Source of the DNA: Planctomycetota bacterium
Lineage (GTDB): Bacteria; Planctomycetota; UBA1135; GCA-002686595
DNA length: 64,000 nucleotides
NCBI GenBank assembly: GCA_016795325.1
Contig: JAEUHY010000012.1
Coordinates: forward strand, 186,001-250,000
Direction: 5' to 3'
Shown in pieces: positions 24,792 to 34,153 of this stretch (position 1 is the first letter of the stretch; every line of letters begins with the position of its first letter). The notes below the pieces were generated by a model. The model saw nothing but the letters and a program-made list of their open reading frames with translations. It ran no database searches and was not told where the DNA came from. The position numbers and the translations under genes are program-made.

Positions 24792-26919
24792 TCGGGTCCG
24801 CAAGCGCGACGGCCGCGAGGCGCCGTTCGACGTCCGCAAGATCGAGGCGGCGGTCGCCAAGGCGCTGGCCGCTGTCGGGGAGGAAGACTCCGGCTTCGCC
24901 AGCGAGCTGGCGAGCGTCGTCGAGCTGACGCTCGACAATCGCTATCCCGCCGTCGGCGCCGCGACGGCGCAGGCCGCGCCCGACATCGAGGAGATCCAAG
25001 ACCTCGTCGAGCAGGCGTTGATCGAGCTCGGCCGCGTCAACGTCGCCAAGGCCTACATCCTCTACCGCGACCGTCGCGCGCGCGCCCGCGAGGCGCTCGC
25101 CGTGCATGCGTCCGGTTCGGCCGGCGCCGGCGCGGGCTCGCGCGCGCGCGTCGAGGTGCAGACCACCGAGCGCAGCCTCGCCTGGAGCAAGGGGCGCATC
25201 ACGGCCGCGTTGATCAACGAGGCGCACTTGCCGCGCGATACGGCGGAACGTGTCGCAGCGGCTGTCGAAGAGCGTGTGTTCGCGGCGGGACTCAAGCGCA
25301 TTTCGACGGCGCTCGTGCGCGAGCTCGTCGACAACGAGCTGATGACCCTCGGTCTGTCGGCTGCCTTGCGCCGCCAAGTCGCCTACGGGCTTCCCGCGTA
25401 CGACTTGCGCGCGCTGCTCTCGGCGCCGGCGGCGCCGCTCGACCCCGGCCGCAGCATTTCAGCGGAGAGCTTGAGCGAGCGCCGCGCCGACGCACGCCTG
25501 TCGGCGGAGGTTCTGAGGCGTTTTGCGCCCGACGAGGTGCTCTCCGCCGCCAGCGCGAGCGCGCACCTGAACGGCGATCTGCACGTCGCGGGCCTGGCTG
25601 CGCCGCACCTTCCGCTGGTGCTCGGCGTGCCGGCCGCGCTGCTGGCGCGCGCCGAGCCGAGCGTCGCCACCGCCTTCGAAGTGCTCGACGAACTGGTGGA
25701 GCTGGCGCACGAGAGCGCGCTCGGCGTCGTGTTCGAAGCGCCCGGCGCCGCGCTCGCGCCGCTGCTCGCACGCTCGGGTCCGTCGCACGCCAGCCCGTTG
25801 CTCGGCGCCTGGCTGCGCGCCGCGTCCGCTGCATCCAACGCCGCCGGACGCCGCATCGACCTCTCGCTGTTCGATCTGGGCGTGCGCGGCGCGCCGTTCG
25901 CCGAGCGGCTGGTGCGCGAACTCAGCGATCCGGCGCTCGGCGCCTGTGCGCCGCGTCTGTACATCGACCAACGCGACCTGCACGCGCTGCTCGACGACGC
26001 CGGCGCCGACGAGAGTTTCGCGCGCGCACTCGAGCAAGCGCTGCAGCTGGGCCGCATCACGCCGACCTGGGGCGACAGCGCGCGGCGCTGCGTCGGTCCC
26101 GGTCTCATGCGCGCCGATGGCGAGCGCGGGGCGCTGGGCTGCGCGGGTGCTGTGGCGCTCAACCTCCCGCGGCTGGCGTTGCGCGCCGGGCCGTGGCGCG
26201 AGGATCGTGCGCTCGAGTTGCTCGCTGGCGTGTGCCAGCAAGCGGTCGCGGCGCTCGAGGATCTGGCGCAGTTCCAACAGCGCGTGCGCGGCGCCCGCGT
26301 CGGCAGCTTGCGCGGCCGCGCGCACTACGTGCTCGCGCCCGTCGGTCTGCGCGAGATGCTCGCCTACCTGGGCGATGGCGAACTGCGGCCGGACCAGGGC
26401 GCGCGCGTGCTCGGTTTCATCAGCGACGCCGCGCGCCGCTACGGCGAGCCGCGCAAACTGTTCTTGAGCGTCGATCCGCACTTCGGAGAGCGCGCCGCCG
26501 TGCGTTTCGCGCGCCTGGACGCGGAGCTTCCGCAGCACGCGCAGCGTCTGCTCTTCGGAGCGGGCCCCGGCGTCGATCCGCTCGCGGCCTACAGCGATGG
26601 TTGGCGCCTCACTCCAGCCCCCGGCCGCGCGCCGTGGGAGTGCGAGGCGCTCGCCCTGGCGACGCTCGACGCTGGAGCGCTGTATCCGTTGCCCGAGGAG
26701 CGCTCGCGCGGCGGGCTGGTCTCCCTGGTCGAGGCGTGGCGGCGTTTCGACGCCCTGCGCCAGCGCGACGACGAACGTGACGGCGAGCGCGACGAGGCGC
26801 CGCAGAACGGAGTCGACGCGCCGCAGGCGCCGGCCGTGGCGCCCGTGAGGGAGCTGTTCCACGAACCGGCGCCGAGTGCGCCTGCGCCGCGCGCCGCCCG
26901 TCCGTCGCGCTCCGCCTGA
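24781..26919 (+). CDS. ATP-cone protein related to anaerobic ribonucleotide reductase (NrdD-like) but catalytically degenerate
   Basis: 712 residues. Residues 4-104 are a full ATP-cone (RVRKRDGREAPFDVRKIEAAV to NVAKAYILYRDRR). Residues ~120-205 look like a second, more diverged cone (WSKGRITAALINEAHLP, ALVRELVDNELMTLG). The remaining 500 residues follow the overall plan of class III reductase NrdD (AHLNGDLHVAGL, then GALGCAGAVALNLPRLAL near 455-470, as in the TxGxVTINLPR region), but the usual catalytic cysteines are absent there and the C-terminal glycyl-radical motif (RVCGY) and zinc cysteines are missing; the end is a charged linker with a Pro/Ala-rich tail. It is probably a non-catalytic nucleotide sensor or an evolved partner of NrdR, with which it overlaps. 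Confidence 0.75.
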   Translation: MAPSRVRKRDGREAPFDVRKIEAAVAKALAAVGEEDSGFASELASVVELTLDNRYPAVGAATAQAAPDIEEIQDLVEQALIELGRVNVAKAYILYRDRRARAREALAVHASGSAGAGAGSRARVEVQTTERSLAWSKGRITAALINEAHLPRDTAERVAAAVEERVFAAGLKRISTALVRELVDNELMTLGLSAALRRQVAYGLPAYDLRALLSAPAAPLDPGRSISAESLSERRADARLSAEVLRRFAPDEVLSAASASAHLNGDLHVAGLAAPHLPLVLGVPAALLARAEPSVATAFEVLDELVELAHESALGVVFEAPGAALAPLLARSGPSHASPLLGAWLRAASAASNAAGRRIDLSLFDLGVRGAPFAERLVRELSDPALGACAPRLYIDQRDLHALLDDAGADESFARALEQALQLGRITPTWGDSARRCVGPGLMRADGERGALGCAGAVALNLPRLALRAGPWREDRALELLAGVCQQAVAALEDLAQFQQRVRGARVGSLRGRAHYVLAPVGLREMLAYLGDGELRPDQGARVLGFISDAARRYGEPRKLFLSVDPHFGERAAVRFARLDAELPQHAQRLLFGAGPGVDPLAAYSDGWRLTPAPGRAPWECEALALATLDAGALYPLPEERSRGGLVSLVEAWRRFDALRQRDDERDGERDEAPQNGVDAPQAPAVAPVRELFHEPAPSAPAPRAARPSRSA

Positions 26920-27007
26920 CCGATCCAACGAGCGCTGTTCTCGCCGTGATTTTTCGTTTCTCCAGACCCACTGCCAAGGGCGCACGCGCGTCGTGCGCCG
27001 CGACAGC

Positions 27008-30000
27008 ATGAGACTCCAACGCATCGAACTGTTCGGCTTCAAGTCGTTCGCGGACCGCACCGTGCTGTCCTTCGAACCTTCGTTCACGGGCATCGTCGGC
27101 CCCAACGGATGCGGCAAGTCCAACGTCGTCGACTCGATTCGCTGGGTGCTCGGCGAGACGCGTCCGACGTCGATGCGCGGCGGCGAGATGAGCGACGTGA
27201 TCTTCAAGGGCTCGGTCTCGCGTCCGCCGATGAACGTGGCGGAGGTGACCATGGTGCTCGACAACTCGCGCGGCGACATCGCGAGCCAAGGCGCCGAGGT
27301 GGCGATCACGCGCCGCGTGTTCCGCAGCGGCGAAGGCGAGTACCTGATCAACGGCGAACGCGTGCGCCTCAAGGACGTGCGCGACATGCTCTTCGACACC
27401 GGTCTGGGCAGCCGCGGTTATGCGGTGCTCGAGCAGGGCAAGATCGACGCGGTGCTCTCGGCCAACCCGCTCGACCGGCGCGCGATCTTCGAAGAAGCCG
27501 CGGGAGTCAGCCGCTACAAGATGCGGCGCAAGGAGACCGAGCAGAAGCTCAAGCGCGTCGAGGCCGACCTGCTGCGCGTCGACGACGTGCTCAAGGAACT
27601 CGCGACGCGCGTGCGTTCGCTCAAGATCCAGGCCGGCAAGGCCGAGCGCTTCGTCGCCGCGCGCGACGAGTGGCGCGAAGGTCGCTCGCGCTACCTGAAG
27701 CACAAGCTGCACGAGCAGCGGCGCGCGCTCGCGTCCGTGCAGATCCAGATCGAAGAACTCGAATCGCGAGCGGAGAACCTGCGCCGCCTGCGCAGCGACG
27801 AAGAGGGCGACGCCGCGCTGCGCGAGCGCGAGCAGTCGGCGCTCGCAGGCGAAGTCGATCGGCTCGCCGGCGAAGTGGCGCGCCTGGCGGGCGAAGTGCG
27901 CGCGTGCGACGAGCGGCACTCGCAATTGCTCGCGCGCGCTCAGTCGCTCAAGGCCGCCGGCGCCGAGGAGGCGCAGCGCGCTCTGCAGCTTGCGGGCGTG
28001 CTCGAGCAGCGCGAAGCCGAGCTTGAGACCAGCCGCGAGGCCGCGCGCAACGCCGAAGGGGCGAGTGCGAGCGCCAAACAAGCCGCGACGGCGATCGCCC
28101 AGGCGTTGGCCGAGGAGCGCGCGCGCCACCGCGACGTGCGTGCGCGCAGCGAACAACAAAACCGCGTCGTGCTCGGGCGCCTGCACGAGCGCACCTCGTC
28201 GCAGAACCAGCTCAAGCACCTCGAGTTGTCGCGTCCGGGATTGCTCGAGCGCAGCGCGCGCCTGCAGGGGCGCGTCGACGAATCGCGCCAGGCGGCCGAG
28301 GCGTTGCGCGGCGAGTTGGCGCAGGCCGAAGCGCGCGGCGCGAGCACGCAGGCTGAGCACGCCGCAGCCGAGCAGCGAGTGCGCGAGAGCGCGGAGGCCT
28401 GGAACACGCTCGAGCGCGAGGAACAAACGCGCCGCGGCGAAAAGTCCAAGCGTGAGATCGAACGTGCGCGTCTGGCGGCGCGCATCGACGGTCTGCGCGA
28501 TCTCGAGCACGAGCGCGCGAGCCTGGAGGCCGGCGCACGAACGCTGCTCGACAGCGTGAAGAAGGGCGCCGGGCCGTGCTCGGCCGCGCAACTGCGCGGG
28601 GTGGTCGCCGACCACCTGCGCGCTTCGACGCAACACGCGCGCGCGCTCGACGCGGCGCTCGGTCCGGCGGCGCTCGGCCTCATCGCCGAGAACGGCGACC
28701 TCGCCGCTCGCCTGGTGGCCTGGCTCGGCGAGAAGCGTTCGGGCGTCGTGCGCGCCTTCACCGCGCAGTCGCTCACGCAGCGGCCCCGGACGCTGGAACT
28801 CGGCGAGGGGCTCGCGGGCCGCACGCGCCTGGTCGACGCGATCGAAGTCAGCGCCGACTTCGAGCCGCTGGCGCACTGGCTGATCGGCGACGTTTTGCTC
28901 GCCGACGATCTGGCGCAGGCCGTCGCGCTCGTCGCAGAACATCCGCACTGGCGCTTCGTCACTCCCGCGGGCGATCTGGTGAGCGCCGCGGGCGTCATCG
29001 GCGGCCACCGCGAGATGACCCAGGGCGCCGTCGGGCGGCGCGCGTTCGCCGCCGAACTCACGCGCGAGCTCGAGGCGCTCGACAAGTTGCTCGCCGACGA
29101 TGTCGCCGAACTCGAGCGCCTGGGCGCGGAGCGCAAGCGGCTCGCGCAGCTGCGCAGCGAAGCGCAGTCGGCTCTCGAGCGCGCGCGCGTCGCCTCGGCC
29201 GAGGCGCGAGCTGCGGCGCAGACCGCGCGGGCGCGCCTGGCGGACCTCGAGCGTTCGCTCGGCGTGCTCGAGCGCGAGCGCGAGACGCTCGCGCGCGAAG
29301 AGGCGCGCATGGACGGCGACCTGCAGGGCGCGAGCACGAAGCTCGGCGAAGCCAGCGCGGCCTTCGACCGTGAGAACGCGCAGCTCCAGGAGCTCGAGCG
29401 CCAGCGCCTCGCGCTCGAAGCGCGCGTGGACGAACTGCAGCGCCAGGAGAACCGCGGGCAAATCGAGCTCGCGCGCGTGAGCTCCGAGTTCTCGGCGCTG
29501 ACCCAGCGCGTGCGCGATCTGGAGCGCAATTGCGAGTCGTCGCGGGTCGAGCTCGAGCGCGCTCGCCGTCTGGCGGGCGAGCACCAGCACAACGCTCAGG
29601 CTGCAGCGACCGAGGCGCTCGCTGTGCGCGAACGCGGCGACACGCTGCTGGTCGAGCGCGCGCAGGCCGAGCAGCGCCACGAGGAGCTGCGCAACGCCGA
29701 ACGCGCCGGGCGCGAGGCCGTGCAGACCTTCCGCCAGCGTGTGGACGCCGTCACGCGCGAGATCGAATCGCTCACCGGGCAGCTCTCCGCGCAGCGCCTC
29801 GACGCGCAGCGCATCGAGATGACTTGCTCCGAGCTCGCGGTCCGCGCGCAGGAAGACCTGGGCCAGAACGAAGAGCAACTGCTCGACGGCTTCGAGCCGG
29901 AGAACGAACTGGCGCTGCTCGGCGCGCTGGACGCGCTCGAGCAAGCGGTGACGGAGTCCAAGCGGCGGCTCGACGCGATCGGACCGGTGAACACCGAGGC

Positions 30001-30748
30001 CGTCGCCGAACTGGCGGAGGCTTCGCAACGCTTCGAGTTCCTCTCGACGCAGCGCAAGGACCTCGACGAGTCGCGCAAGGCCCTGGGCGAGGCGCTCACG
30101 CACCTCAACCAGGAGAGCATGCGTCTGTTCCTCGACACCTTCGCCGAGGTGCGCGAGCACTTCCAAACGCTCTTCCGCCAGCTGTTCGGCGGCGGCAAGG
30201 CCGATCTCGAACTGCAGCAGGGCGTCGATCCGCTCGAGGCCGGCATCGACATCGTCGCACGTCCTCCGGGCCGCGAAATGCTTCCGATCAGCATGCTCTC
30301 GGGTGGTCAGCGCACGATGACGGCGTTGGCGTTGCTCTTCGCCGTGTTCCGCTCGCGGCCGAGCCCGTTCTGCGTGCTCGACGAAGTCGACGCCGCGCTC
30401 GACGACGCGAACGTCGGCCGTTTCCTGGCGATGGTCGACGGCTTCCGCCAGAGCACGCAGTTCATCGTGGTGACCCACAACAAGGGCACCATGGCGGCCT
30501 GCTCGTGCCTGTACGGGATCACGATGGAGACCAAGGGCGTGTCGACCTGGGTCGCCGTGCAGTTCGACGACGTCGACCGCTTCGTGCCGGATGCGGCGGG
30601 CAACGCCAAGGCCGCCGCCGAATCGCGCGAGCAGGCCGAAGCGGACCCCGAAGCAGAGGAAGCGCGCAGCGTGGAGCGGGTGGTGGAGTTGATCCCGCAG
30701 CCGCCTCCGGAGCCCAGCCCGGTCAGCGAGCTCGCGCCCGCCCCGTGA
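27008..30748 (+). CDS. smc: Chromosome partition protein SMC
   Basis: 1246 residues. ATPase that compacts and helps segregate the chromosome. Walker A GPNGCGKS at 31-38, the conserved FGFKSFADRT start, the TGLGSRGYAVLEQGK-type loop (SRGYAVLEQGKIDAVLSANP) and EEAAGVSRYKMRRKETEQKL open a ~350-residue coiled coil; a hinge lies around 520-660; a second coil returns to the C-terminal signature MLSGGQRTMTALALLF (~1096) and Walker B FCVLDEVDAALDD (~1120). The last 60 residues are an acidic, Pro-rich extension. ScpA/ScpB are not nearby. ATG at 27008 fits the family start. A hairpin follows at 30809-30838. Confidence 0.96.
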   Translation: MRLQRIELFGFKSFADRTVLSFEPSFTGIVGPNGCGKSNVVDSIRWVLGETRPTSMRGGEMSDVIFKGSVSRPPMNVAEVTMVLDNSRGDIASQGAEVAITRRVFRSGEGEYLINGERVRLKDVRDMLFDTGLGSRGYAVLEQGKIDAVLSANPLDRRAIFEEAAGVSRYKMRRKETEQKLKRVEADLLRVDDVLKELATRVRSLKIQAGKAERFVAARDEWREGRSRYLKHKLHEQRRALASVQIQIEELESRAENLRRLRSDEEGDAALREREQSALAGEVDRLAGEVARLAGEVRACDERHSQLLARAQSLKAAGAEEAQRALQLAGVLEQREAELETSREAARNAEGASASAKQAATAIAQALAEERARHRDVRARSEQQNRVVLGRLHERTSSQNQLKHLELSRPGLLERSARLQGRVDESRQAAEALRGELAQAEARGASTQAEHAAAEQRVRESAEAWNTLEREEQTRRGEKSKREIERARLAARIDGLRDLEHERASLEAGARTLLDSVKKGAGPCSAAQLRGVVADHLRASTQHARALDAALGPAALGLIAENGDLAARLVAWLGEKRSGVVRAFTAQSLTQRPRTLELGEGLAGRTRLVDAIEVSADFEPLAHWLIGDVLLADDLAQAVALVAEHPHWRFVTPAGDLVSAAGVIGGHREMTQGAVGRRAFAAELTRELEALDKLLADDVAELERLGAERKRLAQLRSEAQSALERARVASAEARAAAQTARARLADLERSLGVLERERETLAREEARMDGDLQGASTKLGEASAAFDRENAQLQELERQRLALEARVDELQRQENRGQIELARVSSEFSALTQRVRDLERNCESSRVELERARRLAGEHQHNAQAAATEALAVRERGDTLLVERAQAEQRHEELRNAERAGREAVQTFRQRVDAVTREIESLTGQLSAQRLDAQRIEMTCSELAVRAQEDLGQNEEQLLDGFEPENELALLGALDALEQAVTESKRRLDAIGPVNTEAVAELAEASQRFEFLSTQRKDLDESRKALGEALTHLNQESMRLFLDTFAEVREHFQTLFRQLFGGGKADLELQQGVDPLEAGIDIVARPPGREMLPISMLSGGQRTMTALALLFAVFRSRPSPFCVLDEVDAALDDANVGRFLAMVDGFRQSTQFIVVTHNKGTMAACSCLYGITMETKGVSTWVAVQFDDVDRFVPDAAGNAKAAAESREQAEADPEAEEARSVERVVELIPQPPPEPSPVSELAPAP

Positions 30749-30808
30749 CGCGCCGCGGCCGCGCGCGACGCTCCGTGCGCGGCCTCGGCGAGGCGATGAA
30801 CGATTCGA

Positions 30809-30838
30809 CATGTGCGCCGGCGCAGCCCGGCGCACGTG
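30809..30838 (+). terminator. Hairpin after smc, candidate terminator
   Basis: Nine perfect base pairs (GTGCGCCGG 30812-30820 with 30827-30835), extended by a wobble and two more pairs, six-base loop, followed by CATTT. It ends 53 bases before the next gene start. T-tract is short, so efficiency is uncertain. Confidence 0.5.
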
Positions 30839-30890
30839 CATTTGCTGCGTAGGGTTTCCCGTCCGTCGGGTCGATAAGATCGCCGGAGAT

Positions 30891-32843
30891 ATGACGGCGA
30901 TGGGGAGGAACTCGAGTCGGAGGCCGAGCGCCGCGTCGCCCCGCGCGCGTTCGCTGGCGTTCCTGGCTGCGACGTTGTTGCTCGCGCGCGCGAGCGCCCA
31001 ATTGCCGGAGTCGGCGCCCGTCGCCGCGTCGTCCGCTGGCGCGCCGACGCAAGAAGGCAGCCGCGCCGACGCGCTTGCGAGCTCGCAGGCGCCGCAGGTG
31101 GGGCGCGCCGCCGAAGCAAATGCGCAGGACCGCCCTGTCGCGGCGCCCACGGCGCAGCAACCCACGCCGGTCGGTGACGCGCCGCCCGGTCCGGGTGTTC
31201 CTGCGGGCCCGAGCACCACACCGCCGCTCTCGCCTCTGCCCGCTTACGAGCCGCGCTACCGCGGAGCGTCCGAGGCCACGCTGTGGTGCGACGCGCTCGA
31301 ACGCGCGGCGCCGGAGCGCGTGCGACGCTTCGATCTGGCCACGGCGCGCGACGGACGCGTCACCCCGGCGCTCGAAATCGCGGCGCCCGGTCCGATCCCG
31401 CCCGCGCAGCGTCCGACGGTGATCGTCGTGGGCGCGCTGGATGGCCGTTCGCTCGCCGGCGCGGAAGCCGCGCTCGCGACGGCCCGTGCGCTCGCCGAGC
31501 CGATGTTCGCGCTGCCCGCGGGCATCTGTGTGATCGTGGCGCCGTTCGCCAATGTCGAAGCGTTGGACATCTGCGCCAAATTCGGCGTGAGCGACGGACG
31601 CACGTCGCGCCCGGTGGACGACGACCGCGACGGCGCGAGCGACGAGGATGGGCCGGACGACATCGACGACGACGGGCGCGTGCTCGAGATGCTGATCGAA
31701 GCGCCGGACGGCGCCTGGATGTTGAGCGAGGACGGACGCTGGGCTCTGCCTGCGCACACCGGTCCTGGGATGCGCTTCCAACGTGTGCGCGAGGGGCGCG
31801 ACGACGACGCCGATGGGCGCTTCAACGAAGACGGGCCCGGCGGCGTCGACTTGGATCGCAACTTCCCGATCGGGCGCGAGGGGCCGTGGGCGGATCCGAG
31901 CGTGGGCGCGCTCCCGCTTTCCGAGCCGGTCTCGCGCGCGCTCGCCGATCTCGCGCGCGGCCGCCGTTGTTTCGCGGTGCTGCTTTTCCAAGGCCGCCAC
32001 GGCGCGCTGGCTGCGCCCGGCGGATGTGAGGCGCTCGAGCGCTGGGCCCAGGCTGATCACGAGCTCTACGACCTGCTCGGACGCGCGTGGTCGCGGCTGT
32101 GCAAGCGCGACTTCGGCGGCGTGAGCAGCTTGCGCGCCGCACGCGGCGAGATCGCCTCGGGCGCCGCGCTCGACTGGTTTGCAGCCAGTTGCGGCGCGCT
32201 GGCGCTCGAACTTGCGCCCTGGGGGCCGCAGGTCGATCTCGCGCCCGGGATCACAGCGCAGCCCGCGCGCTTCGACGCCTCCGCGCCGGCCGCGTCGACC
32301 GATGCGCGCCGCGGAGCGGATCAATCCTGGGAGCGTTGGCTCGACGAGCGTGGGGGCGTGGGCTACGTGCGCTGGCGGCCGATCGAGTTGCCCGGCGGAC
32401 ACCGTGCGCTGGTGGGCGGCTTCGAAGCCTGGACGGTCGACAATCCGCCGAGCGAAGTTCTGCCGCGCGCCCTCGCCGGAGCTCCAGAGTTCGTGGCCGA
32501 GCTGTGCGCTCAGGCGCCGCAGCTTTCGTTCGAAGGCGCGCGACTCGAGCGCTCCGCCGGCGTCGTGCGCGTGCGCGCGAGCCTGCGCAACCGCGGTGCG
32601 CTGCCGACGGGTCTGCGCGCTCCGAGCGCGAGTTCGAGCGCCGAAGCGCTGCGCGTGCGGCTCGAATTGCCGGACGGCGCGCGTTTGCTGGCCGGCACGG
32701 CCAGCGTGCGGTTGGACGTGCTTCCGGGCGGAGCGTTGTCGCGCGAGTTGGAGTGGATCGTGCTCGCGCCGGCGCCGGCGGCGCTGAAGCTGATCGCGCG
32801 CGGGGGCTGGTGCTCCGACGTCGTGCAGGAGCTCGCCGAATGA
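30891..32843 (+). CDS. M14 carboxypeptidase-like secreted protein lacking the zinc motif
   Basis: 650 residues with a signal peptide (ARSLAFLAATLLLARASAQ) and a long Ala/Pro-rich linker to about residue 115. The central part resembles zinc carboxypeptidases: PTVIVVGALDGRSLAGAEAA sits where VxGxHxxEwxG is expected, so the first histidine and the glutamate ligand are missing; GVDLDRNFP (~318) is the M14 GVDLNRNFP signature; FQGRHGALAAPGG is at the third-ligand site. Between them is an Asp/Gly-rich loop (DDDRDGASDEDGPDDIDDDG, ~242-261) that looks like calcium-binding repeats. C-terminal ~150 residues are beta-rich. Overlaps the next gene (ATGA). Probably a binding protein rather than a peptidase. 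Confidence 0.7.
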   Translation: MTAMGRNSSRRPSAASPRARSLAFLAATLLLARASAQLPESAPVAASSAGAPTQEGSRADALASSQAPQVGRAAEANAQDRPVAAPTAQQPTPVGDAPPGPGVPAGPSTTPPLSPLPAYEPRYRGASEATLWCDALERAAPERVRRFDLATARDGRVTPALEIAAPGPIPPAQRPTVIVVGALDGRSLAGAEAALATARALAEPMFALPAGICVIVAPFANVEALDICAKFGVSDGRTSRPVDDDRDGASDEDGPDDIDDDGRVLEMLIEAPDGAWMLSEDGRWALPAHTGPGMRFQRVREGRDDDADGRFNEDGPGGVDLDRNFPIGREGPWADPSVGALPLSEPVSRALADLARGRRCFAVLLFQGRHGALAAPGGCEALERWAQADHELYDLLGRAWSRLCKRDFGGVSSLRAARGEIASGAALDWFAASCGALALELAPWGPQVDLAPGITAQPARFDASAPAASTDARRGADQSWERWLDERGGVGYVRWRPIELPGGHRALVGGFEAWTVDNPPSEVLPRALAGAPEFVAELCAQAPQLSFEGARLERSAGVVRVRASLRNRGALPTGLRAPSASSSAEALRVRLELPDGARLLAGTASVRLDVLPGGALSRELEWIVLAPAPAALKLIARGGWCSDVVQELAE

Positions 32844-34138
32844 AGCGGATTCTCGCGCTCGGCGCGGCGGCGCTCGCGTTGGTTGCGGCGGCCTTCGGCC
32901 AAGATGGTCGGCGCATCACCGCACCACCGGACACGCGCACGCAGCTCGATCTGCAGCACTACTATCTGCCGCGCGACCTGCAGGTCGCGTTGAGCGCGCT
33001 CGAGCTGGCTTACCCCGAATTCCTGCGGCTCGAATCGCTGGGACGTTCGGGCACGGGCGCGGAGCTGTGGGTCATGACCGTCGCGCGCAAGGAGGGGCTC
33101 GAGCCTGCGAAACGGCCCGCCGCGTTGCTCGTGGCGGGTCTGGGACTGGACGATCTCGCCGCGACGGAGCAGGCGCTGTACTCGATCCTCGATCTGGTGC
33201 AGAACCACGGGCGCGACGACGCGGTCGCACGCATCTTGCGCGACTGCACCGTGTACGTGGCGCCGTGCCTGAACCCCGACCTACGCGAGCGCGTTCTCGC
33301 CGCGGTCGAGCGCGGAGAATCCCCAGCATCGGCGGGCGAGGAGTCCGTGCTTCTCGAGCGCAACTTTCCCGTGCGCTGGGACCCGCTCACGACGGAGCGC
33401 GCCGGTCCCTATCCGCTCTCGCGGCCCGAAGCGCGCGCGCTGGCGGAGTTCTTGATTCTGCGGCCGAACATCGCACTCGTGCAGCGGTACGGTTCGGCCT
33501 CGTCGCGCACGAGCGCGGACTTCGGCTGGCCCGAAGCGGACGTTCGCACGCACCGCCGCGTGGCCGCGGACGGTCTCTTGGACAGCGTCGACTCGCTGGC
33601 GCGCAGAGAAGGCGCGCTGCTCTCGTTCGCCTACGAGCAGACGGGCGCCTTCGCCTTCGAATTGCCGAGCCTGGCGCGCGTCGGCGCGGAGGTGTTGCCC
33701 AGGGTCGACGAAATCCTGCCGCTGGCGCGCACGGCGGCGAATTCGACCCTGCGTTTGCTCGCGTGCCTGCCGGCGCTGGAGCTCTCCGCGGCGCCGCCGA
33801 CGGCGCTCGACCCGCAGACCTGGCAACTCGACCTCGAGTTGCGCAACACGGGCCGACTGCCCAGCGCCAGCGAACTCGGCGTGGCGCGTTTCGCGGTCGG
33901 AGCGCCGCAGCTGGAGCTCAGCGGCGCACAATTGGCCGGCGCGGCGCTCGTGCGGGCGAGTGATTCTGTCGCGACGCCGTTGAGCGTGCGAGGCTCGGGC
34001 GCTGAATTGCCGCAGATCGAGGGCGGCGCGGTGCTGCGCCTGCGGCTGTTCGTCGCCGGAACTTCCGGCGCGACCGCGGTGCTCAACGTGCGCACGCCGC
34101 GCGCCGGGGCCGCACGCGTCGAAGTTGTGCTGCCCTGA
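32840..34138 (+). CDS. Second M14 carboxypeptidase-like protein lacking the zinc motif
   Basis: 432 residues with a signal peptide (ILALGAAALALVAAAFGQ). The N-terminal HYYLPRDLQVALSALELAYP and LESLGRSGTGAELWVM match the start of M14 domains; LLVAGLGLDDLAATEQALYS replaces the HxxE segment, VYVAPCLNPD corresponds to the P-x-x-NPDG strand, LLERNFPVRW to NRNFP, and FAFELPS to the catalytic-glutamate strand. Zinc histidines are not visible. A C-terminal beta domain (from ~320) mirrors that of the upstream protein. Start ATG 32840 overlaps the upstream stop, so the two are made together, possibly as a heterodimer. Convergent with the M28 gene 15 bases away. Confidence 0.7.
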   Translation: MKRILALGAAALALVAAAFGQDGRRITAPPDTRTQLDLQHYYLPRDLQVALSALELAYPEFLRLESLGRSGTGAELWVMTVARKEGLEPAKRPAALLVAGLGLDDLAATEQALYSILDLVQNHGRDDAVARILRDCTVYVAPCLNPDLRERVLAAVERGESPASAGEESVLLERNFPVRWDPLTTERAGPYPLSRPEARALAEFLILRPNIALVQRYGSASSRTSADFGWPEADVRTHRRVAADGLLDSVDSLARREGALLSFAYEQTGAFAFELPSLARVGAEVLPRVDEILPLARTAANSTLRLLACLPALELSAAPPTALDPQTWQLDLELRNTGRLPSASELGVARFAVGAPQLELSGAQLAGAALVRASDSVATPLSVRGSGAELPQIEGGAVLRLRLFVAGTSGATAVLNVRTPRAGAARVEVVLP

Positions 34139-34153
34139 ACGCGGCGCGCGCTG

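Noticed and set aside
26609..31219. Very long minus-strand open frame (over 1500 codons) opposite smc and neighbours
   Set aside because: It is Arg/Ala/Leu/His-rich with no domain; it mirrors the well-supported smc and RNR-like genes. Long antisense frames are expected in DNA this rich in GC.
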